DNA of 64,000 nucleotides, from the NCBI RefSeq assembly GCF_001027745.1, contig NZ_LECU01000004.1, positions 1 through 64,000 of the forward strand, written 5' to 3'. The stretch's first letter is position 1; each line of letters begins with the position of its first letter. Positions 1 to 7,157 of the stretch are shown here, in pieces. This DNA is from Pedobacter sp. BMA. Lineage in GTDB: Bacteria; Bacteroidota; Bacteroidia; Sphingobacteriales; Sphingobacteriaceae. Under the pieces are notes generated by a model, which did no database searches, was not told where the DNA came from, and was given only the letters and a program-made list of their open reading frames with translations. Both the position numbers and the translations under genes were made by a program.

Positions 1-126
1 TCAGTCTTCAGTTCGCTTAAGTCGTATTCGTCTTAGCGTGTTTTTCGTCTGTTTCAATCTTTTTTCATTTGCTCATCCGCGACATCCGCCGCTCAGCTTT
101 TCTTCCCTTCCTTTCGGTTGGGAGTG

Positions 127-157
127 CAAAGGTAGAAAACTTTTTTTAACTTCCAAA
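127..157 (-). promoter_or_regulatory. Tandem rrn-type promoter P3 (proximal)
   Basis: On the minus strand TTTG (154-157), a 19-base spacer and TACCTTTG (127-134) form a perfect consensus promoter, 126 bases downstream of P2. Transcription should start near position 120 and leave the window on the left. A triple promoter this strong, with a non-coding GC-richer leader at 1-120, is typical of a ribosomal RNA operon. The RNA gene itself is outside the window, so that identity is inferred. Confidence 0.85.
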
Positions 158-252
158 TAAAATATTTTTTATTTGTTTGCCTCTTTCTTTTCTCTATCTC
201 CGCTATTTCAATCTGCCAGTTTACTGGCTTTCCGTTCTTCCGAACCGGGTTG

Positions 253-283
253 CAAAGGTAAGCATCTTTTTGTTTTCCGCAAA
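253..283 (-). promoter_or_regulatory. Tandem rrn-type promoter P2 (middle)
   Basis: On the minus strand TTTG (280-283), a 19-base spacer and TACCTTTG (253-260) give a full consensus match. Its initially transcribed sequence (CAACCCGGTTCGGAAGAA) resembles that of P1. It lies 119 bases downstream of P1. Confidence 0.85.
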
Positions 284-371
284 TTTATTTTAAAATAAAT
301 CTCTGGACTTTTCCCCTCTCACATCATCTTGAACCACCTTTTCAATCAATCCCTTCCTCCGAAGCGGGATG

Positions 372-402
372 CAAAAGTAGAAAAAAATAACCACCCGGCA
401 AA
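372..402 (-). promoter_or_regulatory. Tandem rrn-type promoter P1 (distal)
   Basis: Read on the minus strand, TTTG (399-402) is followed after exactly 19 bases by TACTTTTG (372-379). This matches the Bacteroidota sigma consensus TTTG-N19-TAnnTTTG. It is the outermost of three equally built promoters pointing to the left edge. The transcribed side begins CATCCCGCTTCGGAGGAAGG, resembling the start regions of the other two. Confidence 0.8.
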
Positions 403-1148
403 TATATTTTAAGCTTTTATACGATCAACATCCTAAAGTACTGTTTTACAGTCTCAAAAATTTACCAATCACTCAAACATTTTTAAAAGAAATTTGTATG
501 CAAAAGCCGCTGGCCATTTAAACCTATCAGGAAAGCACTACTGGCTACTGCCCGATACTGTACTGCTATATATACTACATCGCCAATTTGCAAAAAAGAG
601 CCAGGTTATCCCTGAAATCTGTATACACACTTGATAGGTACACTTTTGGTCCTGAGGCAAATTAGAAGTATAAAACAACATTAAAACAAAGTATTAAAGG
701 CTATTTTTTGGTACCAGTATTTTGTCTTTCGTCACTGCTAAGTCGGACTTTGGTCGGGCTTGTGACAATTGTACCCGACCAAACAGTGACGAATCGACGA
801 ATAAACGCCGACCTAAGGGTTATGAGTGTATCCAGATATATAAGCGTCTGCACGACTTTTTGCAGCATCAACCGTATGATTGATTAATAGCAATAGACGA
901 TATAAGTTTCTGTTTGAGGGATTGAAAGAATGGACAAGCAGCACGTGTTAAAACAAGCCGATACTACAAAGGACCGTTATGGATTGTTTAAAGTCATTCA
1001 AACCATCCTATGATGTTGAGATACATGTGTAGACCGCGTCGATAGTGCCTTCAAAGCACTACAACTAAACAAATTCGCTTTTGTTAAAAATTGTTAACTA
1101 TATATAGGTAGTGAATTGCTTTGCATAGCTTAGCGGCGAATTGTTTTT
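403..1148. other. Long non-coding gap before bamD
   Basis: About 750 bases without a convincing gene between the leftward promoters and bamD. It contains the strong hairpin at 728-793. The longest start-to-stop frame I noticed on the plus strand is 27 codons (930-1013), with no family resemblance. No tRNA fold or repeat array was recognised. Confidence 0.6.
728..793. repeat. Two-arm inverted repeat / bulged hairpin
   Basis: Left arms TTCGTCACTG (728-737) and TTTGGTCGGG (749-758) pair perfectly with the contiguous right arms CCCGACCAAA (774-783) and CAGTGACGAA (784-793). This gives a 20-bp stem with an 11-base one-sided bulge (738-748) and a 15-base loop. There is no T-tract on either side, so it is not a normal terminator. 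Function is unknown. It could be a structured RNA, a recombination-type folded site or a protein-binding site. Confidence 0.6.
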
Positions 1149-1179
1149 ATTGATGTTATCGTATTATTAATTATCTTTG
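1149..1179 (+). promoter_or_regulatory. bamD promoter, start-proximal
   Basis: ATTG (1149-1152), a 19-base spacer and TATCTTTG (1172-1179) match the Bacteroidota consensus with one mismatch in the -33 box. The -7 box ends four bases before the bamD ATG, so the transcript probably begins at or within a few bases of the start codon (leaderless). Confidence 0.65.
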
Positions 1180-1183
1180 CAGA

Positions 1184-2134
1184 ATGTTTAAAGTTAAACA
1201 CTTAATTATTTTAGTATTTGTAGCCGCTTTAGGTATTGCGGGTTGTAAAAGTCGTTTCGAAAAATTGAGAGCGAGTAATGACGTTGCAAAAAAATACCAG
1301 GAAGCCCTTCGACTGTACAACAAAAGGGATTATAGTAAGGCACTTGTGCTTTTTGAAGACCTTTCTCAAAAATACCGCGGTCGTGCAGAAGCAGAAGATT
1401 TAAATTATTACTACTCTTATACCTTATATAGATTAAGCGATTATACTACTGCAAGATATCAGTTCAAAAGCTTCGCAGATACTTATCCGGCAAGTAAAAA
1501 TGCAGAGGAAGCCCGTTATATGGCCGCATACTGCTATTACCTGGAGTCACCTGTTTTCTCGCTAGACCAGGAGAACACCTATAAGGCTATTGACGCGCTT
1601 CAATTGTTTATCAACTTATACCCTACAAGCGACCGTGCAGCGGCAGCAGGCAAGTATATCGCTGATTTGAGAACAAAACTGGAAGACAAGGCTTTTGAAA
1701 ATGCGAAGATGTACTTAACAACAGGCCCGAGTAATGTAGATAATTACAGAGCAGCAGTTATTGCACTTCAAAACGCACAAAGAGACTATCCGGATATAAA
1801 ATATGCCGAAGAAATGGATTTCCTAATGATAAGGGCACAATATCTGTATGCTAAAAACAGTTATTTATTCCGTCAGGAAGACCGCTTTAACGAAGCAATC
1901 TCTTTATATACTGCTTTTGCTGACAAATATCCCGACAGCCCTTTTTCCAAAGATGCTAAAGGATTAAAAGCTGATGCCGAAGCAGGGATCGTTTTGACAA
2001 AACAGGAAATTGCGCTCAATAATAATGAGCAGGAAAAATACAGACAAATGCTGATTAGAACCGGAAAGATTAAAGACACTGTGTCTGCAACTCCTCCAAA
2101 CAAATCAGAAATAACGAATATTAAAAACAAGTAA
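1184..2134 (+). CDS. bamD: Outer membrane assembly lipoprotein BamD
   Basis: Probable BamD, the TPR lipoprotein that works with BamA to fold beta-barrel proteins into the outer membrane. The N-terminus is a lipoprotein signal with lipobox IAGC (Cys21). The rest is helical TPR-type repeats (for example SKALVLFEDLSQKY near 50-65 and later repeats with YPxS turns), and 316 residues fits the family. The ATG is fixed by the signal peptide and lies only four bases after a -7 box. It heads a bamD-rpoZ-coaBC-DUF4835 run that recurs in Bacteroidota. bamA is about 48 kb away in this window, in a separate operon. The C-terminal tail (about 280-316) is polar and probably disordered. Confidence 0.9.
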   Translation: MFKVKHLIILVFVAALGIAGCKSRFEKLRASNDVAKKYQEALRLYNKRDYSKALVLFEDLSQKYRGRAEAEDLNYYYSYTLYRLSDYTTARYQFKSFADTYPASKNAEEARYMAAYCYYLESPVFSLDQENTYKAIDALQLFINLYPTSDRAAAAGKYIADLRTKLEDKAFENAKMYLTTGPSNVDNYRAAVIALQNAQRDYPDIKYAEEMDFLMIRAQYLYAKNSYLFRQEDRFNEAISLYTAFADKYPDSPFSKDAKGLKADAEAGIVLTKQEIALNNNEQEKYRQMLIRTGKIKDTVSATPPNKSEITNIKNK

Positions 2135-2137
2135 TAC

Positions 2138-2464
2138 ATGAATACTAACAAACCTGCTGTACCAAACACTACAGTTACCAGAAATGTGCACGATTTAGAT
2201 AGAACTACAGACAATCTTTATGAGTCTTTAGTTGTAATTGCTAAAAGAGCAAATCAGATTTCGAACAACGTTAAAGAGGAGTTGCACGGTAAATTAGCAG
2301 AATTTGCATCAAGCAACGATAATTTGGAGGAAATTTTCGAAAACCGTGAGCAAATTGAAATCAGCAAGCACTACGAGCGCATGCCTAAACCTGTTTTAGT
2401 AGCGATGGATGAGTTTTTGAATGGTAAAGTTTACCACAGAAACCCTGCTAAAGAACAAAAATAA
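2138..2464 (+). CDS. rpoZ: RNA polymerase omega-type subunit
   Basis: A 108-residue protein of the RNA polymerase omega family (RpoZ/Rpb6-like) as found in Bacteroidota. It should bind the beta' subunit and help enzyme assembly. The helix with NLYESLVVIAKRANQI (about 27-42) corresponds to the conserved omega core. The C-terminal part around MPKPVLVAMDEFLNGKV is typical of the Bacteroidota branch, which is divergent from E. coli RpoZ. The start is three bases after the bamD stop, so translation is probably coupled. The position between bamD and coaBC is the usual one in this phylum and supports the call. Confidence 0.8.
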   Translation: MNTNKPAVPNTTVTRNVHDLDRTTDNLYESLVVIAKRANQISNNVKEELHGKLAEFASSNDNLEEIFENREQIEISKHYERMPKPVLVAMDEFLNGKVYHRNPAKEQK

Positions 2465-2541
2465 TATTGGCACAATGCATGGAGTTTGGAGCCGAGCGTT
2501 TAGAGTATGCTCTTTGCACTATGCTTTAAACTCCTTGCTTA

Positions 2542-3732
2542 ATGCTCAACAATAAAAACATAATACTTGGCGTTTGTGGCAGTATTGCAGCCTATAAGTC
2601 GGCCTTTCTGGTTCGTCTTTTGGTTAAAGCTGGTGCAAACGTCAAAGTTATTTTAACCCCTGATGGCGCGAATTTCATTACGCCACTCACCCTTGCTACG
2701 CTTTCTAAAAACCCGGTATACACCCAATACTTCGAAGAAGAAACCGGGGTATGGAGCAACCATGTAGAATTGGGTCTTTGGGCTGATCTCATACTCATCG
2801 CGCCCACCAGCGCAAACACACTGGCAAAACTGGCGACCGGAATATGCGATAATCTCCTCACTGCAGTTTATCTTTCGGCTAAGTGCCCTGTTTATGTAGC
2901 TCCGGCAATGGATCTCGATATGTGGAAGCACGAAACAACCCAGCAAAACATTGCCAGGGTTACGAGCTACGCAAATACCATCATTTATCCTACAAGCGGC
3001 GAACTGGCCAGCGGACTTTACGGCGAAGGTAGAATGGCCGAACCTGAAGAAATTGTTTCATTCTTAACCAATGCCATTAAACAATCGCTTCCCTTGTTTG
3101 GGAAAAAAGCGATGGTAACAGCAGGCCCCAGCTATGAAGCGATTGACCCCGTGCGTTTCATTGGCAACCACTCTTCCGGTAAAATGGGTTTTGCCCTTGC
3201 TGATGAACTGGCAAGGCTGGGCGCAGAAGTAACTTTGATAGCTGGTCCAACCGCCCAGAAGACTGAACAGTCTTTAAAAAGGGTCGACGTGGTAAGTGCC
3301 GAAGAAATGCTGAATGCCTGTTCTTCCCTGTTTCCTGAAACAGATATCACCGTCATGTGTGCAGCCGTAGCAGACTACCGCCCTAAGACGGTTTCAACCC
3401 AGAAAATTAAAAAACAGGAAAATGAGCTGGTGCTGGAACTGGAAAAAACAACCGATATACTGGCCTCACTCGGAAAAGTAAAGAAACCCGGGCAGATCCT
3501 GGTTGGCTTCGCGCTTGAAACGAACGATGAAGAAAACTATGCCAAGGGAAAGCTGGAAAAGAAAAATCTCGATCTTGTAGTACTCAACTCTTTAAACGAT
3601 AAAGGAGCAGGTTTTAAATCTGATACCAATAAAATTACTATTTTTAACAAAGCATTGCAACGTACCACCTTTGAAACAAAATCGAAAGTTGCTGTTGCTA
3701 AAGACATTTGTGAGGCTATCTTAAAATTGTAA
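2542..3732 (+). CDS. coaBC: Bifunctional CoaBC (PPC decarboxylase / PPC synthetase)
   Basis: Two steps of coenzyme A synthesis: 4'-phosphopantothenate is joined to cysteine (CoaB) and the product is decarboxylated (CoaC). CoaC spans about 1-180, with FMN-site GSIAAYKS (13-20), active His74 in NHVELG and PAMDLDMW (121-128). CoaB spans about 188-396, with TAGPSYEAIDPVRFIGN, SSGKMG, AAVADY and KIKK (287-290). Two departures from the textbook motifs stand out. The PxMNxxMW motif has Asp instead of Asn. The catalytic-clamp motif read as ACGxxGxGRM in E. coli is ASGLYGEGRM here, so Cys is replaced by Ser156. The 396-residue length is normal. The gene is followed one base later by the DUF4835 gene. 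Confidence 0.93.
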   Translation: MLNNKNIILGVCGSIAAYKSAFLVRLLVKAGANVKVILTPDGANFITPLTLATLSKNPVYTQYFEEETGVWSNHVELGLWADLILIAPTSANTLAKLATGICDNLLTAVYLSAKCPVYVAPAMDLDMWKHETTQQNIARVTSYANTIIYPTSGELASGLYGEGRMAEPEEIVSFLTNAIKQSLPLFGKKAMVTAGPSYEAIDPVRFIGNHSSGKMGFALADELARLGAEVTLIAGPTAQKTEQSLKRVDVVSAEEMLNACSSLFPETDITVMCAAVADYRPKTVSTQKIKKQENELVLELEKTTDILASLGKVKKPGQILVGFALETNDEENYAKGKLEKKNLDLVVLNSLNDKGAGFKSDTNKITIFNKALQRTTFETKSKVAVAKDICEAILKL

Positions 3733-3733
3733 G

Positions 3734-4624
3734 ATGATAAAGAAAATCGTTTGGATATTATTATTGTTGGTTACCGGCAAAATACATGCCCAGGAGCTTA
3801 ATGCCCGGGTTACAGTTTTGGCACCTCAGGTTTCCAACATTAGCAAACCTGGTTTAGAGGCATTGCAAAAAACAATCCGTGATTTTTTAAACAATAACAA
3901 GTTCAGTAATGAAAACTACAGACCCAATGAACGTATAGATTGCAGTTTTATCATTACCATCAATTCATGGGATGGCGGATCAGGATATACCGCTGAAGCA
4001 CAGATTCAAAGTAGCCGACCTGTTTTTAACAGTACTTATAACAGCACTTTGTTGAATATGAGCGATAAAAACTTCGACTTCAGTTTTAATGATGGTTCTA
4101 CCATAGATTTTTCAGACCAGAACTACATTTCCAATATCAGCGCCTTGCTCACCTACTATGCTTATACTATTATTGGATTGGATAAAGACAGCTTCGCCCG
4201 TATGGGAGGAACACCATACTTTAAAAAAGCACAGAATATCATTAACCTCGCTCAGGCTTCGGGAAATACCGGCTGGAAAGCAGCCGACGGACTTAGAAAT
4301 CGTTTCTGGTTCAATGAAAATGTTCTAAATCCGGTTTTCAAAGAGTTAAGGAATTTCATTTACAGCTACCACCTTAATGGCCTGGATCAATTAACCGATA
4401 ACGACAAGGGCCTTACGCAAATAGTAGCAGCGTTGCCTGCCTTACAGGAAATGGATAAACAAAAACTGGGCTCTATTTTTCCAAATGTCTACTTCGCCTC
4501 AAAAGCCGAAGAAGTAACCAATGTCCTGTCTAAACTGAATACGCAGGAAAGAATCAAAGCTTACAATATGCTGGCCGAAATTGATCCTGCAAATATCGGA
4601 AAATACGAGGGACTAAAACAATAA
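3734..4624 (+). CDS. DUF4835 family protein (PorD-like)
   Basis: Secreted 296-residue protein of the DUF4835 family, which some annotations name type IX secretion protein PorD. A signal peptide ends after GKIHAQ (about residue 19), followed by ELNARVTVLAPQVSNISKPG, the conserved start of the mature domain. The remaining sequence is mixed alpha/beta without enzyme motifs. It begins one base after the coaBC stop, so the two are co-transcribed. The coaBC neighbourhood is the standard location of this family. The role in gliding/type IX secretion is by family name only, and I see no CTD-bearing cargo genes nearby. Confidence 0.75.
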   Translation: MIKKIVWILLLLVTGKIHAQELNARVTVLAPQVSNISKPGLEALQKTIRDFLNNNKFSNENYRPNERIDCSFIITINSWDGGSGYTAEAQIQSSRPVFNSTYNSTLLNMSDKNFDFSFNDGSTIDFSDQNYISNISALLTYYAYTIIGLDKDSFARMGGTPYFKKAQNIINLAQASGNTGWKAADGLRNRFWFNENVLNPVFKELRNFIYSYHLNGLDQLTDNDKGLTQIVAALPALQEMDKQKLGSIFPNVYFASKAEEVTNVLSKLNTQERIKAYNMLAEIDPANIGKYEGLKQ

Positions 4625-4720
4625 TCAATAGATTTCCTGGCCTGATGCAGAGGCGAATCCATGTTCCTGAGCTCCATGGGAGCAAAAAAACTGAACATCA
4701 ATAATTTTTTTCTAAAATAT

Positions 4721-4750
4721 TTTGTTTATACGAATATCTTCGTACATTTG
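4721..4750 (+). promoter_or_regulatory. blaI promoter
   Basis: TTTG (4721-4724), an 18-base spacer and TACATTTG (4743-4750) match the Bacteroidota promoter consensus. Two identical 16-bp dyads overlap it: one fills the spacer up to the -7 box, and one lies just downstream over the expected start site. This layout would let BlaI block its own operon. Confidence 0.8.
4729..4744. promoter_or_regulatory. BlaI-type operator O1
   Basis: Perfect dyad TACGAA-TATC-TTCGTA lying between the -33 and -7 boxes of the blaI promoter. Its last two bases are the first two of the -7 element. Half-sites are identical to those of O2. Confidence 0.75.
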
Positions 4751-4752
4751 AT

Positions 4753-4768
4753 TACGAAATAATTCGTA
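4753..4768. promoter_or_regulatory. BlaI-type operator O2
   Basis: Perfect dyad TACGAA-ATAA-TTCGTA, same arms and same 4-base spacer as O1, 24 bases downstream centre to centre. It covers the predicted transcription start and ends 14 bases before the blaI ATG. Confidence 0.75.
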
Positions 4769-4782
4769 CAACGTGTAACAAT

Positions 4783-5154
4783 ATGACAGCCAGTAACATC
4801 AAACCAACAGAAGGCGAAATGGAAATCCTGCAGGTGCTTTGGCAAAGAGACCGGGCAACTGTGAGGGAAGTTCATGAAGCGCTGAATAAAAAGGATGCCG
4901 GATATACCACCACTTTGAAACTGATGCAAATCATGCACGAGAAAGGTATGGTAGAAAGAGATACCAATCAGAAAACACACATTTATAAGGCAATTGTAAA
5001 CCAGGATAAAACGGAAAAACAACTGGTAAATAAAATGATTGATAATGTTTTCAATGGTTCAGCTGCAAGGCTTGTGATGCAGGCACTAGGTAATCACAGT
5101 GCAAGTGCGGATGAAATTGATGAAATTAAAAAATATTTAGATAGCCTGAAATAA
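4783..5154 (+). CDS. blaI: BlaI/MecI/CopY family repressor
   Basis: A 123-residue winged-helix repressor of the BlaI/MecI family. The N-terminal half (about 1-75) carries LTxxE-like helix EGEMEILQVLWQRDRATVRE and the recognition region KKDAGYTTTLKLMQIMHEKG. The C-terminal half is the helical dimerisation region. Such repressors are inactivated by proteolysis when the partner membrane protease is triggered. The protease gene follows 25 bases downstream. The gene has its own promoter with two dyad operators, so autoregulation is likely. No beta-lactamase gene is in the window, so the regulated stress and the wider regulon are unknown. Confidence 0.88.
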   Translation: MTASNIKPTEGEMEILQVLWQRDRATVREVHEALNKKDAGYTTTLKLMQIMHEKGMVERDTNQKTHIYKAIVNQDKTEKQLVNKMIDNVFNGSAARLVMQALGNHSASADEIDEIKKYLDSLK

Positions 5155-5179
5155 GTCGAAGAACCCAAAAATCACCATT

Positions 5180-7063
5180 ATGGAAACTTTAGTACAACAG
5201 TTTGTTAAAGCATTTGGTTGGAGTATATTAAACTCCCTCTGGCAAAGCGCCATCATTTATGGTATCCTATTCATTATCATGCTTAGCCTGCCTAAGCTAG
5301 CTGCCAAACACAAGCACAACCTCGCTTTTGGTTCAATTATCTTCATGTTTGCAGGTTTTGCCTATAATTTTTTTCAGCAAATTATGATTACCGCCCCTAA
5401 GCAGTCTCCCGGGCTTAGCACAGATCAAATTCAGGCGTACCAGTATTTCAACAACCTCCCTCCTAGTTTCGCCAGCAGGGCAGAGCAATACTTTCCGGTA
5501 GTTGTCGCCTTTTATATCCTTGGCATTTTATTACAGCTTTTTGTAATTGCAAAAGGTTATAAACAGCTTTCGAAATTAAAGAAAGATAGCCTGAGTATTA
5601 TTCCCGACGAATGGAAGAACATTTTTGCGCATGTAACCGCGCAGCTGAACATTAAAAAACAAATCCGGTTTAACCTGTCAGCTTTAGTAAATGTTCCATT
5701 GGTAATTGGCTACCTGAAGCCGGTGGTATTGTTTCCTGTTGCCTTGGTCAATCAATTGGATCATGATCAGGTAGAAGCGATATTGATCCACGAACTCTCT
5801 CATATCAGAAGAAACGATTTTCTGTTAAATCTGATCAAAACAGCTATTGAAACGTTGCTTTTCTATAATCCATTTGTATGGATGGCCGGCAGGTTTATCC
5901 ACATCGAACGCGAACATGCCTGCGATGATCTGGTACTGAAAATTACCGGCAAACCACTGAACTATGCACATGCGCTGCTCAAGCTGGAACTTCTTAAAGA
6001 TAAATCGAGCCCTGCATACGCAATGGCTGCAACAGGGAAAACACAAAATTTATATCAACGCATTAAAAGGATAACCAATATGAAAACGAATTATTTAAAT
6101 GCAAAGCAACAAATGGCTGCCCTTACCCTGGGAATAGCCTGTATTTTCTCGATTGCATGGATTAATCCCGCAGAGAAAACCAAGGATAATAAAAAGTCTG
6201 TGGTTGAACAGGTGATAAGTTCTAATGATAAATCGAATGATTTACAAACAATCATATTCCAGGATACTACTAAAAAACGCAAATTAAAAATAGTCACCAT
6301 AGATAAAAATGGGAACAGAACAGAATACAACTCTATGAAAGAAATTCCGGATAGCATCAAAAAGGATCTTGATGCGAATGAATTATTTTCAGGTCGGAAT
6401 GTCTTCCGCATCACTTCTGATTCTGGTTTCAAATTCCGTGATTCGGTTTTCCATGCTAAAATATATAAACAGTTCAATTCTCCCGAGGCCCAGGCTAAAT
6501 GGAAAAAATTTGGCGAAGACTTAGCAAAAAAGTATAATTCGCCAGAAGAACAAGCGAAATGGAAAAAGTTCGGTGAAGATGTGGCAAAGGAATATTCTTC
6601 GCCCGAAGCACAGGCAAAATGGAAGAAATTTGGTGAAGATATCGCTAAAGAATACAACTCGCCTGAAGCACAGGCTAAATGGCAGAAGTTTGGTGAAGAT
6701 GTTGCAAAACAGTATTCATCACCAGAAGCTATTGCAAAATTTGAAAAAATTGGTGAGCTCGTTGCTGCCTTGCCTACGGTGGAAAATTTAAAAGGAGATA
6801 CAAAGGTTAGGCTTTATACGAATGAAAATTACGCTAAGCTGAAGGACCTGAGACGGCTAAAGCTCGATACTGCTTTTAACAGCGGAAAAGATGTCTACAC
6901 TTTTGATTCAAACAATGACAATGTTATATTCCTGAACGGCGAATCCCTCAAGCTTAAAAATTCTGAAGAGTATAAAAAACTCAAAGAAAAATTCGATAAG
7001 GAAGTAAAAGAACTTAAAGTCAAAATGGAAAAGTCAGAACAAAAAGAAAAGTCTAAAAATTAA
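5180..7063 (+). CDS. M56 (BlaR1-type) membrane metalloprotease with tandem repeats
   Basis: Integral-membrane zinc protease of family M56. Likely TM segments lie near 12-37, 49-65, 105-125 and 312-328. The zinc motif HELSH is at 204-208, and HIEREHACDD (241-250) supplies the third ligand. Unlike staphylococcal BlaR1 it has no penicillin-binding sensor domain. After the last TM the extracytoplasmic part carries five 20-residue repeats (433-532, consensus SPEAQAKWKKFGEDVAKxYS) and then a Lys/Glu-rich tail. Cleavage of BlaI upon a signal is the family expectation. What the repeat domain senses is unknown. It is co-transcribed with blaI and followed by an intrinsic terminator. Confidence 0.88.
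   Translation: METLVQQFVKAFGWSILNSLWQSAIIYGILFIIMLSLPKLAAKHKHNLAFGSIIFMFAGFAYNFFQQIMITAPKQSPGLSTDQIQAYQYFNNLPPSFASRAEQYFPVVVAFYILGILLQLFVIAKGYKQLSKLKKDSLSIIPDEWKNIFAHVTAQLNIKKQIRFNLSALVNVPLVIGYLKPVVLFPVALVNQLDHDQVEAILIHELSHIRRNDFLLNLIKTAIETLLFYNPFVWMAGRFIHIEREHACDDLVLKITGKPLNYAHALLKLELLKDKSSPAYAMAATGKTQNLYQRIKRITNMKTNYLNAKQQMAALTLGIACIFSIAWINPAEKTKDNKKSVVEQVISSNDKSNDLQTIIFQDTTKKRKLKIVTIDKNGNRTEYNSMKEIPDSIKKDLDANELFSGRNVFRITSDSGFKFRDSVFHAKIYKQFNSPEAQAKWKKFGEDLAKKYNSPEEQAKWKKFGEDVAKEYSSPEAQAKWKKFGEDIAKEYNSPEAQAKWQKFGEDVAKQYSSPEAIAKFEKIGELVAALPTVENLKGDTKVRLYTNENYAKLKDLRRLKLDTAFNSGKDVYTFDSNNDNVIFLNGESLKLKNSEEYKKLKEKFDKEVKELKVKMEKSEQKEKSKN
6476..6775 (+). repeat. Five in-frame 60-bp tandem repeats
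   Basis: Five consecutive 60-bp units within the M56 protease gene, starting at 6476, 6536, 6596, 6656 and 6716. They encode 20-residue units such as SPEAQAKWKKFGEDVAKEYS. The first four are nearly identical; the fifth has diverged (AIAKFEKIGELVAAL). The third base varies more than the protein, which points to selection on the amino acids. Copy number may vary between strains. Confidence 0.9.
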
Positions 7064-7080
7064 TCAAACCAAACAGCTCA

Positions 7081-7115
7081 AACAGCGGAGAAAATTCTCC
7101 GCTGTTTTTGTTTTA
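7081..7115 (+). terminator. Intrinsic terminator after the M56 protease gene
   Basis: Inverted arms AACAGCGGAGAA (7081-7092) and TTCTCCGCTGTT (7095-7106), followed by a T-rich run. It separates the blaI operon from recN. Confidence 0.9.
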
Positions 7116-7157
7116 TACTGGCTGTTGAAATAACTTTTAGTATTTTCGTAACCAAGT

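Noticed and set aside
930..1013. 27-codon frame in the leading gap
   Set aside because: No start context, family or hydrophobic profile; expected by chance in 750 bases.
1873..2214. 113-codon minus-strand frame across the bamD-rpoZ junction
   Set aside because: Antisense to two recognisable genes; hydrophobic composition follows from the reverse codons.
6091..6657. 188-codon minus-strand frame inside the M56 protease gene
   Set aside because: It is the antisense shadow of the 60-bp repeats; repeat structure keeps antisense frames open.
6476..6775. CRISPR-like regular repeats
   Set aside because: The units are contiguous 60-bp in-frame coding repeats with no spacers and no cas genes nearby.
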